Below, one piece after another: positions 12,601-24,029 of a stretch of 64,000 nucleotides of DNA. Position 1 is the first letter of the stretch, and every line of letters begins with the position of its first letter. Made by a program: the position numbers and the translations under genes. The DNA comes from Artocarpus heterophyllus. Taxonomy: Eukaryota > Streptophyta > Magnoliopsida > Rosales > Moraceae. The notes under the pieces were generated by a model. The model saw only the letters and a program-made list of their open reading frames with translations, made no database searches and was not told the origin of the DNA. The stretch lies in assembly GCA_025403435.1 (NCBI GenBank), contig CM046343.1:25203126-25267125 (forward strand), in the 5' to 3' direction.

Positions 12601-13287
12601 ATAAAAATAAATAGGGACACGTGTCCCCACCTATGAACATCTGACTCGGCCAGTGACTGCAACTGGACAATCAACTTCTAAAATGCAACATTTCTCATTC
12701 TAATTCCGTCCACCAGACTATGTTAATCTATTTTGTGAATAGACACTTACTTAAATGAGAAGGAAGCCAAAACCACAAAGATCAAACAATGAGAAATAAC
12801 AAAATTTGATACAGAACTTCTTTTTATACGATAGGCATGAATAATAAAAAAAAAATTATAGCTTATTAAGTAATAAGTTTTCTCATGATTCATATAATGC
12901 AGATCCAGAAGAACACGTCTCACCTGATAAAGCCTGCTTTCAAGAGCCGCCACGCGATCCACCAAAGGCCCTTTGAACTGAACCTCTTTCAACGCCAAAT
13001 CCATCGGCACACGCCCGTTTCTGTCCACCACTACTCCCCCATACAAACTGCTAACATTGTTACTTTCCAATCCTTCAAACTTTGTTCTTCTCTCCAAATA
13101 TTTCGTCTAAAAAACAAAGACACAAGCAAAAAAAATCATACATGCAGGGAAAAAAAAAACCCAAAAGCCCCAATTTTTATAATGGCTCAAAATTTTATAT
13201 GTGACCAAAACTCACAATGAAATCTAAACGATCCATCCTAGAAACCAGAGGGTTGGAAGAACCAGATGGAATTGTTGAATCACTCAT
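9645..13287 (-). CDS. Small plant protein of unknown function (four exons)
   Basis: Exons by eye: 13287-13216, 13106-12924, 11505-11302 and 9806-9645 (TAA). All three introns are phase 0 with GT-AG ends, about 109, 1418 and 1495 bp, and the joined frame stays open for 206 residues. Exon 1 gives MSDSTIPSGSSNPLVSRMDR and then LDFI. Exon 2 is the best ordered part, with VPMDLALKEV and DRVAALESRLYQ, a likely short coiled coil. Exon 3 is Ser/Thr-rich and probably disordered. Exon 4 is very basic (KKDEKSSKTGKKKRVRPSW), resembling a nuclear localisation signal. I do not recognise the family. The consistent phases and strong sites (GTGAGT donor, poly-T acceptors) support a real gene; a nuclear location is inference only. 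Confidence 0.75.
11550..11720. mobile_element. MITE in intron 2, Harbinger-like family copy
   Basis: The left end reads GGGCGTTTGGCTCA and the right end has inverted CCCAAACAC. The core contains the family words TAAATCTCTTACATGCTACA and ACAATATAAAACT, shared with copies near 14.8, 24.7, 35.4, 36.5 and 46.1 kb. Confidence 0.55.
12290..12655. mobile_element. hAT-like MITE in intron 2
   Basis: The left end CTAGTGGCGGAGCT is mirrored, imperfectly, by AGATGTTCATAGG and GTCACTGGCCGAGTCAG read from the right end. CAGTGGCGGAGC ends are common in plant hAT-type MITEs. Inside, three units of about 31 bp repeat in tandem (12440-12533). No coding capacity and no clear target duplication. Confidence 0.5.
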
Positions 13288-16200
13288 TTTTTTTTATTTT
13301 TTTTTTTTGTGGAAGATTAGTTTTATTTTCTCCTTTAGCTCAGTGGGATGTATATTTATGGGTGTATATATGTGGTAATAATTTTATAGAGCTAATTTTC
13401 AGTCGGAACTAACTAAACGGTTACATATATTCTACGCTGATTCAGTCCATCTCACTGGTCATGCGGTAGTTTGTTACATTACGATACAGATTAAGTATGG
13501 GTGAGACCAGTGAAGATATATTCTATATATATATATATATATATATAGGATTTTGCTGCCATTTGTCAGAATGGAAGCTTCATCCCCTTACGTGGCATAT
13601 TTTTAACCACTAACTAGTCCCCTATTTAGGAGTAAACAACCCCACGTGCTATTGTTATGGCAGCATAAATTGAGTGGAAAATGGTGTTAAACTGGCATTG
13701 CTTGTGCAACGAATGAGTTGCCGGGGTAATTGTATAACTTGATATTTGGGTGTTTAGAGGGGCGGCTCACTTTTATTATATCATGTATGATTTTTTTATT
13801 ATTATTGTAGTATGTAAAAATTTTACACTATTTATAACTAAAAAAATGATAAAAAACCACGACTCCTATCACCCTTCTAAACTCCCCGGTAAATCCAAAG
13901 TCTCTTCCTCAAATAGTGTGGATATATATATTAAGGATGGGATGGATATGGAAGTTAAAATTGACTCTGGGAGCATCTCCCTTGCCTCTACCTCAGATTA
14001 CATGTTCTTTTATTTTTGATTTATTATTTTTTTACATACATATATGTATTTATGTTTGTATATATTTATACATGTACGTATGTATATATTTTTATATATA
14101 TAAAAGGTGATGTATTAAATTATAATAAAAAGGAAAACAATAAAAACTGATTTTGAAAAGAAAATAAGTAATAGAGTTGGCATAAAACTATAAAAAAAAT
14201 AAAAAAAAAAAAAGAATAATATATTTAGTATTTTATTGTTTTAGTTTATTTTACAAATTTAATTTTTGATTGATGTAATTTGAATTTTATTTGTGATTTA
14301 TTTTTATAAGATATAAGTGGTTACGCTGTTAAATTTTACAATTTATATAATAGAACTTGATTCGAGTTTGAAAATATTATAATATTTTTGAAACTCTTAA
14401 TGGATAAATGGGAAAATAGCTCTCGCGATGGGCATTCCCTTATCCTGACCCCATCTTAGATTAGGTGTGTATGATGGCAGGTTTGGAGGCCAAAAAAATA
14501 ATAAGGTATGAGGGTTGGAGAAGCATACTTGCACCCTTCTCGCCCCATTACCATCTTGTACGGATATGAAATGTCTAAGGACGATGTAACTTCTGTTAAA
14601 AAAACATAACTCGAGTTGAAATGTGACGTAAGTGGTGTTTTACAAGTGATGAAGAAATAAATTTAATTTTGAAGAGTACTAAACATGCAATGTATTTTAA
14701 TTTTAGTGAATTGTCTACGACGGTTGAACATGATACCTAAAAATGTAACCCGTAGCATCCCACATACAATAAAACATTTTTTCATATTATACAAAAAGGA
14801 CATTTGGGAACATAGTTGAAATTCTGAGTTAAAATTATGTATCATAACATGTGAGAGCTTTACACTATATCGTATTTTTGCTTTATACTGTAACACGTGA
14901 AAGCTTTATATTGTTGACCCTTGAAACTCGCCAAACATCCTCAAAACCGCCATTGACTTATTTTTGGGTGATAGTATAAAATGCCAAGTCACGAGCTGAT
15001 GAAATTGTTATGATGGGCAATATTTTTTTGATTTGAACCGCCATATAGTTTGCCTAAACCTATCATAATGGTTGCTTCCCTTGTTGGAGTCATTGCAATC
15101 AGTATTCTTACCCTTATTAGTTCCTTGAAGGGCATGTTTGCTTGTTGTGACCATAACCCTTGCAATGACTATTTTTTTTTCTCATAATTTCCAAGTTGTA
15201 ACTTGTAATCCATGTTCATCTGCTCTTTGTTCTGTGGACAACTAGCGGTACCTTTGTTTCGCACAAAAACACCTATCTCTTAAGATTGCGGTTCAAGTTC
15301 TATGAGCATCAATTTGACTTGCATCTTTCTGACATTGCAAGGGCTACTCCACTTGGGAAAAGGCTCTCAACTTTATTAGTTGACCTCCATAGCTCCATCT
15401 TTGCCTCTACGTAGAACCCTGGGACTCTGGTAGAGTAGTACGATAATTTGTTGAAGCCAGGATAATAAGACGTAACAAACTATCTTGATAATTTTCTTTT
15501 CCTTTTTAATATAGTTTTAGTTTATATCTCCCGACTAAAGACCTTGCCCAATTATTTCTACTAGCTGATTTTGTAGCCTCTGTTTGAAATTCATTACTTG
15601 TAAGGGGTTGTTCAGCAAACAACATTATTGCTAGTACTGATAAAGGTTTCCTAACTGGGGCTTGAAAACTTTGTTAATGCAATGCACCCTCTATAATAAT
15701 AAGTATACATTTAAATATTATTTAAAAATGATAATATTAAAATTTGTATGAGAAAATATTAATAGCAAAAGTAACTTCTAGGATGTTCGAAAGTATTTGA
15801 CACTATCTAATTGATTTAGATAATATTAGTACCAAAACATAAAGTTTGAGTAATTTGTTATATAATTTTGAATTAGGAATGACTATTTTGTGTTCTTGTG
15901 TCATGTCAACATTGGAAGAATATAAAATTGAATCCAACATAGAGAGGAAAAAAACGAGGATAAAATTTGGACTAAAAATAGGTATACATAAATTTGAAAA
16001 TTCTAAAAAATGTACTTATATGCAGACAATCAAATTAATTTTACCAAATATTTTACTGTAATTTCTGTGGAAAATTTCGCAAAATTTAATCATTTAGCAT
16101 TGCTCTACTCATATAAACTGATACTTCAGCAAAGAATAGACATTTACAAAAATTTCAAATTTTCCCCCACAAGACCACTAGTCTCAAAAAAGTTTAAAAA

Positions 16201-16923
16201 GTTAGTAAGACCAGCAGCTTTTACTGGCTTATAATAAGCAAATTAGAGCTTTTTTTTTTTTTTTTGGAGCAATTGAAGCTACCTCTTATTACAATACTAT
16301 AAGCCATTCTGACAATGAAGACATTACTATACTATAAGCTGATCTTACTAAGCTTCTTTTTTTCTTGATTAATCACCAGTTCTAGCAAATGAAGACAATT
16401 CGAGAAGGAATAATATTGTGAGCACCAAGTTCTTTATTTATAGTTTTTACCAAATGATGTTGTATTGTTTAACTAGACATGGACAAGTATATTACCACAT
16501 CAGTTGGTATCTAAAATTTGATAAATAAGTTGATAGAATCCCATTACTCTTTCTGCAAGCATCATTTTTTTCACTTTTTATTGAGCCCTTAAAGTTGGAT
16601 TAGCATTAGTTTCAGCACTTCTGGTGAAATGAACTTAAACCATTAAATTACTAAGACAATTGTTAAAATTGTTGATCTTTTAGTCTTGTTGTTTAGGGCT
16701 TGTCACAAATTACCTGAGGATATCCTCCTCTTGAAGATAAAGGCCACTGCCAAGATAGTTCGCGCTTTGCAAGAAAAGATCATTGCATCATCGAACGTTT
16801 TCTCTGCCAAATGACCTGGGACCTCAAAATATTTAGGACCTTAAACAAAAAGCATACAGTTCAACTTTGCAACTCCCCAAAAAAGAGTGTTTCACCTTGT
16901 AAATGCTCATAAGTATGAGGCAT
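13288..16923. other. AT-rich spacer upstream of the unknown gene
   Basis: The minus strand near 13350 has TATAAATATA, a possible promoter for the four-exon gene. TA runs occur at 13523-13548. The stretch 14830-14915 is an inverted copy of the MITE core found elsewhere in the window. The stretch 16209-16360 has small inverted repeats around ACTGGCTTATAATAAG. I see no gene. Confidence 0.45.
14830..14915 (-). mobile_element. Fragment of the Harbinger-like MITE family
   Basis: On the minus strand it reads CAATATAAAGCTTTCACGTG and AGTGTAAAGCTCTCACATG, the same two core words in the same order as the other copies. The ends are not clear. Confidence 0.4.
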
Positions 16924-18210
16924 CTATGTTCTGTTATTGCAACTATTATTCAGTACCGTCGAAAAATAGTTCCCGTTAAACTCCTCCTCCTCTGAACTTG
17001 ATTGATTAGAATCGACTTCAATATCATGCTCATATTTGAATGAATCGTCTTCCATGCCACTTCCTCGAGTTTTCTTATACAAACCCTTGCTCTTGTCCAA
17101 CAGCCCTTCTCTAAGCATGCTTGCATATTTCTCCCTTATTTCCAAGAGTGGATGTCTTTGCAAAAGATTCTGACCGTCATAGGCTTCTCTAAGAATGACA
17201 GTTTGAGTGTCGCATTTCTTCGATATGTAAAATATACCAGGATGGCGCTCAAACACTTTAGTAAACTTCTGAGGAAGTGCCAACGGTTTACGAAGGTTGC
17301 TCACATTCCTGCGCTCAGTTTTCTTTTGTATGGTGAGGTGAAGAAGTTCATGAAAGACTCCAACAATCCTCTTCTCAGATACATCAGTACGTGGATCCAA
17401 ATGGGATGCGTCCGAGTATGGAGATGTATAGGGGAGCCTCTGCCACTCTTTTAGCCACTCCATGCATTTTCTTTTTAACCCAAAACCCCTTGTGAATCCG
17501 ATGGGAAAGGCTAAGCAGTCATTCTTTGCATCTGCTTTCTTTTGTTGCAATACAGAATTCTTCAACAATTCCGAGATGGCAAGGCCATTATCCCAAAGAT
17601 TAAGTTTCAAGCCAACTCGTTTGTCAGGAAGTTCAACAAACGAGAATAGATCCGGGTAACAAGGAATAAACGAATGCTGGTAATTATACGGCAATCCGAG
17701 GTCCCACTTCAGCTGGTCTATGGTTTGCAAAGGAAGGGTCCAATCTCTGGTGAGCATGAGAAGTTTGCGCAGCCTATTAAGTAGATCCATCTCATTTTGC
17801 TCTACGATGTGGACCTCTTCTGCGTACAGCTCTTCAGCTTCGCGAGTTAAGCCAAAGCAGGGGACCCGGGTTCCTCCGGTGTCAAGAAAATGTGACTCAT
17901 GAAAAACTGAAGGGTACCTTCTAATAAAGGTAGAGAGCTTGAGATCTTTGGGAAGACCTAGCTGTCCACGACGACGGGAGAGATGATAAACAGGAAGCCG
18001 GCGTTGAGGCGTGCATGATATAACGGTAACGAGAGTACATGCTGCTTTGAGATCTTTCTCAGCCGTCACAACAGCATCTAGCGCCTTATCTTTCACCCAT
18101 TTCAACTTTACGTTCACCAAACTACACTTCTGTTGATAACTAAATCCCGACCGGGATTTACATCGAAAGCCAGAGCTTCCAGCCTGACTAAACAAGAACC
18201 ACCTAGCCAT
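16924..18210 (-). CDS. PORR-domain organellar RNA-binding protein
   Basis: A single uninterrupted 428-codon frame, usual for PORR genes. PORR proteins bind organellar RNA and help splice group II introns in mitochondria or plastids. The domain covers roughly residues 35-360, with the family motifs LPVYHLSRRRGQLGLPKDLK, GGTRVPCFGL, LLNRLRKLLMLTRD, DLFSFV, KRIVGVFHELLHLT and HPGIFYISKKCDTQTVILRE. The N-terminus (MARWFLFSQAGSSGFRCKSR) has Arg and Ser with no acidic residues, so mitochondrial targeting is likely. The C-terminus is an acidic, Ser-rich tail outside the domain. The start is the first ATG and gives the targeting peptide. Which of the many PORR paralogues it is cannot be decided by eye, so I give no symbol. 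Confidence 0.93.
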   Translation of the reverse strand: MARWFLFSQAGSSGFRCKSRSGFSYQQKCSLVNVKLKWVKDKALDAVVTAEKDLKAACTLVTVISCTPQRRLPVYHLSRRRGQLGLPKDLKLSTFIRRYPSVFHESHFLDTGGTRVPCFGLTREAEELYAEEVHIVEQNEMDLLNRLRKLLMLTRDWTLPLQTIDQLKWDLGLPYNYQHSFIPCYPDLFSFVELPDKRVGLKLNLWDNGLAISELLKNSVLQQKKADAKNDCLAFPIGFTRGFGLKRKCMEWLKEWQRLPYTSPYSDASHLDPRTDVSEKRIVGVFHELLHLTIQKKTERRNVSNLRKPLALPQKFTKVFERHPGIFYISKKCDTQTVILREAYDGQNLLQRHPLLEIREKYASMLREGLLDKSKGLYKKTRGSGMEDDSFKYEHDIEVDSNQSSSEEEEFNGNYFSTVLNNSCNNRT

Positions 18211-18271
18211 ATTCTTTTAACACATACGCATAACATCCTACGGTTTCAAAGCATTGGTGATTACAATAGAT

Positions 18272-18477
18272 CTGTGAAACGGCAATATCAAAAATTAACT
18301 GAAACTCTAAAAATGATATCCAACAAAGAAACGATTCATGGGAATTGTGTAGACGTTCCTTTCATCGAACAGTTTGTGTGCACAGTTTAACACAAGAAAA
18401 AAGGAACAACTTTCTCCTTTTTTTATAACACAAATTTATATTTGCTGCAGCTTTATGTGCAAGTTTTTAGGACTTAC
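18272..18477 (-). other. Possible 5' UTR intron of the PORR gene
   Basis: On the minus strand a strong donor (TACA/GTAAGTCC at 18477) is followed 206 bases later by an acceptor (TTTCACAG, ending at 18272), 61 bases upstream of the PORR start. The stretch before the donor (about 18478-18650) would be a leader exon. Inference from splice signals only. Confidence 0.35.
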
Positions 18478-18759
18478 TGTACTTTCTTTGCACGACGACG
18501 CCGACTGCGCCGCCACAACATCTAGTCTCTGAAGTCTCAACACCCTTGAAGGCACATTTTCCTGCTGTTTTACGAGACCCCTCAGTCCGGCCCCTCTTTT
18601 GAATTTGGATACGTTGACATTTTTGAAACTGTATAGATTTTTTGAGCATTAAGTAACCTTCGGGGGGTTAGAAATCTGAAAACAAATGTTGGTTCAAGGC
18701 ATATAAGAAAAACTTCTTTTAACATTTATTTACCTCTTTTTGTACGTGGAATAGACTAA

Positions 18760-19216
18760 TCTAGCCGAATATAGCCAAAATTTTTCTCTTTGGCCCACTT
18801 AGGTCGGGCCAGGTCGGGCCACGCGACTGCTGTTGACGTGCAACATATATATACCTCTTTGGACATGTGGAATGGAGGGATTTTGATAAGGGGCTTTCGG
18901 TCAAATTTTTTTTTGATAAATGAACCTTTTTTTAGACAATTTTTAGTATAAAAAAAGATTTTTTAGACATCAAAACAGTTTCAGTTTTTTTTTTTTATTA
19001 TCTTGAGATTCCTTATCATGCTACAGTCATTTTCTTTTTTTTAAAAAAAAAAATAAGACAGTTTACCTGCATAAAAAAACGTGTTTTTTGGTTCCAAAAA
19101 AAAAAAGACCATTTATCCAATTAGGATTTTTTTTTGCCCTTTCATCAAAATCTTCTTGTGGGAATAACCTCATCTGGCCAAATTTTTCTTTTTGACCCAC
19201 TTAGGTCGTGCCACAG
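18760..19216. repeat. Fold-back segment between two direct repeats
   Basis: A sequence of about 45 bp containing CCCACTTAGGTCG occurs at about 18770-18815 and again at about 19175-19216. Between them, 18888-18950 and 19085-19155 are inverted copies (GATTTTGAT...GATAAATG). This is a small non-autonomous repeat of unknown class. Confidence 0.4.
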
Positions 19217-20314
19217 GACTGGCATTGACATGTCTACGAAAGTGCCAAGTAATTTGGAAGGATGAAGGAATAGAGCAGTTCTAAACGTCCTGGGTGTGGG
19301 GCCCCCCACGGTGAGAGGAGCAGGCTCGGGAGAAAAAAAGTTTTTCAAAGGAATAAGTCTATTGTTAATTAGGAATAAAAATAAGTATAAAGAATTTTTA
19401 AAAATGCTATTTGTATAATTATTTGTGACATAACTTAACATATAATATGAATAACATAAACTTTTTTGGCATAAATAAACTTAACTTGTAAATATAACAT
19501 AACATATAATTTTCTTAATAAATAGACCAAAATGTAATAGTATTTAAGTAAATAACCCTTTTGAATTAAAATGAATTTTTTTAATGTAGAATGACGAAGA
19601 GAGAGACATGAAGCAACAGAGCAAACAAAAAACAAAAAGAAAAAGAAGACAAGAAAAAATTAAAAATTCAAGTGTTTTTAAAAATATGACTCGAAAAAAA
19701 TTATATAGTCAAATATTTTTAAAGTGTGTTATTTACTTATATTAAAAATTAAAACTGTACTATTTAATGCAATTTCTCATGTAATTTACAACAAGTAATA
19801 TGATACCAACGCTAAAAATAAAATTAAAAAAAAAAAAAGCATACTTTCACATGTAAAAAGGTTCTCATACATTACTATATAAATAAGGTTATATTTTAAA
19901 CCGCATATCAATATTAGATTCCACTAGTTTAGTATGAATGATTTTTACCATGTCTAAAGTTCAAAAGCATATACAATTAAGAAGGGTACCTAATGTAGGA
20001 CTTTCACCAACCAAGAGAAAAACTAATTATTTTATTCCTACTTTCAAAATGGCCTGATGTCAAGTCCAGGTTATAAAATCGTTTTAAACGCTTAAAATAG
20101 CAGGAGAAGAGAACTTGATTTGCAGTTGCTAAAAAACTGTTCCAGGAGCACTGGATGGCGCAAAATGTGGAGGCCTTGGCACCAGATTGAAAATTAGACG
20201 TCTAAAAAGAATGGCATTGCCACATTGCCAATTTTAACAAGAAATCAATCTTTCCTTTTATTTTTCTTTTTGGTAAATAATCTTTGCCTTAGAAATCAGG
20301 CCTTGAGAATCTCA
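19217..20314. other. AT-rich spacer with no gene seen
   Basis: A, T and mixed AT runs, including one copy (19715-19745) of an AT-rich word (AAATATTTTTAAAGTGTGTT) that recurs in several spacers. The part next to 20314 is probably the 3' UTR of the carrier gene. Confidence 0.4.
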
Positions 20315-21510
20315 TCACCCCAAACTGGACCTTGTAACCTCATACGCCAAGAAACACGCTGCGTTTGCCGGAACACTTCGAGCCATGGCAGGTCCAAAGC
20401 CTTTGTAGAGACCTTTGACTCCCTCTGCAGCAAGGATCTTTCTAAAAGCATCACTTGAACCTTTGTACTTCGGATTTTTGTAGTCATCTACTTGGATTAC
20501 ACTCTTGATGACATCAGTCGGGTAGACCAAGAACCAAAAGGATGCTCCAGCCAATCCTCCGGCCACGATTAACGACCCTCTCCCCAATCCAGATGTGTCT
20601 TGACCCCCTGCAAAGTATTGCTTGAGGGCTTCATATACACCGAACATTACAGCATTTCCAGGTACTTCACGCGCCATGGTGGGAACCAAACCCTTAAAGA
20701 GACCTCGTACACCCCCTTCTGATCTGAGAACCTGCTTTGCCACATCCATCGGTCCTCCGTACTTCACTGCCCCACCAGCTGCGGCGGAATCTGCTAATGC
20801 ACTTTGGGCTTGCAACCTATAACACCAAAGAAATACGAGCTTAACAGGTTGGCCTACAGGTCTTTACAAGTACTCCGTTCAATTTATTACACAAACAAAC
20901 AACCATTGGAATATGAAAAATCAATCAATAATATGTACAAGTACTGTGTTTTCATTCTGGGAAAGCAGGAATACAATAAAAACTCGTTTGTTTGTACCTC
21001 AAATTATCCCTATTATTTACTGCGAGCTGTTAAGCATGTATGAATGAACCAATAGAATTAAGGCTTGAAAATAAGTTAATAGTTAATTTCTAAAGAAACA
21101 AGGCACAATTAAACTGACCTGCACTTGATCAGCTCGGTGGGACAAGCAAGAACCGAAACGGCAAGTCCTGCACCAGCTCCACAAATGATTTGCTGGTTGA
21201 CTGTAAGAGGGGCACCAGGTTCAGACCTCAGCAATGCCTCCATTTGCCCTCTTACTGTAAAGAGGACAGCATTGAATGCCGCCACAGTGGCAAGTGGAGC
21301 TCCCATGCCTTTGTAAAGACCCCTTGGGCCTTCAGTGGCTATTGTTTGCCTTACTGCATCCATGGCACCAGCATACCTTGGAGGTTGGCCAGGGGGTGGA
21401 ACAGGCTGACTTTGGAGTTTAACCTTGATGGTATCAAACGGGTGCCCGCATATCAACTGTGCTGCCCCTCCAATGGTACCGGATGTTAGGTCCTTGAGCA
21501 CGTCCCCCAT
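20315..21510 (-). CDS. BOU: Mitochondrial carrier family protein, BOU type
   Basis: Two coding exons, 21510-21119 and 20816-20315 (TGA), joined by a 302-bp GT-AG intron that splits an Arg codon (AG/G); product 297 residues. It has the threefold carrier repeat with signature motifs HPFDTIK (P24, D26, K29), CPTELIK (P124, E126, K129) and YPTDVIK (P230, D232, K235), each at the end of the first helix of its repeat. The sequence closely follows Arabidopsis BOU ('A BOUT DE SOUFFLE', about 300 residues) as I remember it, including the start MGDVLKDL and the end FLAYEVTRSSLG. BOU was first called carnitine/acylcarnitine carrier-like; later work links it to glutamate transport needed for photorespiration. 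It acts in the mitochondrial inner membrane. Nothing looks broken. Confidence 0.95.
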
Positions 21511-23844
21511 CTGTTAGTTTAATATTCAAACACTAAATTGGTTAGATTATGTATGAATTTAACAGATTAGGGAGAAACCCTGTCAAAAGTTTAAAGAAAG
21601 ATGTATATATACATTGGCGAAATCAGAGAAGTGACAAAGTTGTGTTAGAACACGTGCAAAACTTCCGCCTAACTGAAACCATCACCATTTTTTTTTTCTC
21701 TCTTTTTAAAAATGTTAGGAAGTAAACATCATTACCTACCAATAAAAACATGCATGTCTTGGTAGGAAACCTTTCGAAGCAAAGACTATGAAATCAGGTC
21801 CAAACAACGACCCATTTCAAACTTTAGAAACATGTAACAAATGGTGAAAGGGACTTATAAGTTGGTCACCGAACCAAAGCCCAACTAATATCATCTTTTG
21901 CATACATGTTACTCAGAAGACCCTTTAGGGGAAAAAGAATATATTTATGTCACCATTAACTATATCAATTCAACAATTTCCTATTGCAATATTATTTTAT
22001 TTTACTTTTTGAGGCAGACCCTTTGCAACATTATTCATAAGCAAGTGGCAGCATAGACCGGGAAAAGGAGAAAATGATAACTAAATAAGGGGGTTGGTAA
22101 ACCTTCAACCCCATAGACTACTATAAAGTCTAAAGGAGCCTCATAATATAGCTGCTCCTCTTCTAAATCTCTAATGCAGCCTTCAGACATTTAGCAATTG
22201 TACTATCAGTAGGGAAGACGATGAAATTTAATGCTACTCCTCAACAGCCAACTAGAAAAAAATGGAAAAAGCACAAAGGAATAACAGAGACATAACAGCC
22301 AATCAACAAAAGTTCATTGGCCAAAGTATTATTAAACATGTCAAACGCCGAGGAGCACAAAGAAAAAAGAGCAAAGCAAAGTCGACTGAAAGATAGAGAA
22401 TGATGGACGACAGCGTTTACAAAGAACACATCTTAAACAAGGCAGAAATGTAAGCAGACTAAAGCCAGTTTACATAGGCGCTGACACTTGTTCATCAACT
22501 AGTGCAAAGAGAGATTTTTATCGACCTAGTCACCCATAAGAGACTTGAAAATAGGAATGGAAGAAGACAAAGTGGGGAGGAAAATCTTCATAGAAAGCGT
22601 CATCACTATTCTTTTGATGATTCTACCACCTAGAAACTAAATAAAAAAACCAACATTTTGACGCTCCAAATGGATTTGAGTACCACTTCATGACTTTTAA
22701 ATACCATTTTACACTCGCATATGATATGACTATATATATTTGATTTGTGTTCATGAGGTGTAAAGATTAATTTTTTGCATTCATATCATGTGTCACTTCC
22801 CCACAATTTTCCATTCATTTTACTCTGACTACGCGAAAATGATGATACTCATGGATGAGGCAGAACTTGACCATGAACGCAAACATATATTAGACCTACC
22901 TTAATGTCAGCTCTGTAATGGCAATATGGTATAAAACTTTTGTGGGTTTAAAAAGCCAAAAAGTTAATACCCCAACAAGAAATCACCAATCAAATTAAAC
23001 ATATAAGAGAGCAATATAAATAGCTAATCCAAATCTATTATCCCCACACTTTTCTTCTTAAAATATGCCTCAATAGAACCGTGGGGTATTAAAACTACAC
23101 AAAGAATCTAAAATACATTGGCTACATCAAATCGGAATCCAATACCCAAATGGGAATTTGGAGAAAGCAGAAAAAGGGCAGCATTATTATAAAGCCAAGC
23201 ACTTTATAACGATGTAACGAAACCAACATTGAATATCAACAGAAACAAATATATATATATATATATATATATCAAAATTTTACTTTTTTCCTTTACAATC
23301 TGAAAATCAAGACACACCAACAGAGAAAGAATTTTAAGGAAGTAAAGGAATAAGAATCTCACGAATCAAGTAGTTGTTGTTGGCCACCAAAAGTATAAGA
23401 ATATTAAAAATCAAAAGGCTCCACAAAAAGTGAACCTTTAATCCGATGATGAAGAAATCTGCAAGAACAGAGGAGTGTAAAAATACATAGTAATGGGAAA
23501 AGAACATCGATCGAATAGAGAGAGAGAGAGAGAGAGAGGCAGCACGTGAGATTTCCAGAAAGTGCAAAAGCTATGGAAAAAAGGGAAGCAAAAGGGAAGT
23601 GTTTGGTAGGTTTGGGTTCTCTCGGAGGAAAAAAAATGGATGACTCCGAGGAAAGGAACAAAATTGAATCTTTGGGAAATCGAGAGCCACAGAAGGGTGT
23701 TGGGTAGGATGAAAATTACAGATCAAGCAAATAACAAATGTCTCTTCGAGTGGAGACCAAACAAATAACAAACGTCTCTTCTGCTGGTGAGATGAACTAC
23801 TTTTTTACCTTCAATAGTTGTGGCTGAGAAAGATTCCACCACCC

Positions 23845-23889
<45 letters not shown>

Positions 23890-23978
23890 GGGACCAAGGC
23901 AGTGATTGGGCAGGCTGTGTTTGAGGAAAAGCCAACCTCAGCCAATCTCTGTCTGTCTCAGACTCGCACCCTCACTAG
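21511..23978 (-). other. Probable 5' UTR exon and long leader intron of the BOU gene
   Basis: Directly upstream of the ATG the minus strand reads AACTAACAG, an acceptor signal. A plausible donor, TTGAAG/GTAAAA, lies near 23809. The exon before it contains a CT run (GA on +, 23848-23887), common in plant leaders. The inferred intron of about 2.3 kb contains TA and GA microsatellites (23249-23272, 23516-23538) and no gene. Inference only. Confidence 0.4.
23848..23887. repeat. GA/CT microsatellite in the BOU leader
   Basis: About 20 uninterrupted GA units. In transcription direction it is a CT tract in the inferred 5' UTR exon. Confidence 0.8.
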
Positions 23979-23984
23979 TTTATA
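23979..23984 (-). promoter_or_regulatory. TATA box, probable BOU promoter
   Basis: The minus strand reads TATAAA about 95 bases before the CT-rich leader segment, suitable for transcription start near 23950. Confidence 0.4.
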
Positions 23985-24029
23985 TGAAGATTCTCAGTGG
24001 AGCAAATCAACACATTTAACAAATTGAGA

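Noticed and set aside
15040..15440. Less AT-rich stretch that might be an old gene fragment
   Set aside because: All six frames are interrupted and no motif can be named.
23818..24027. Plus-strand open frame across the GA repeat (poly Arg-Glu)
   Set aside because: It is created by the microsatellite; the region fits the leader of the minus-strand carrier gene.
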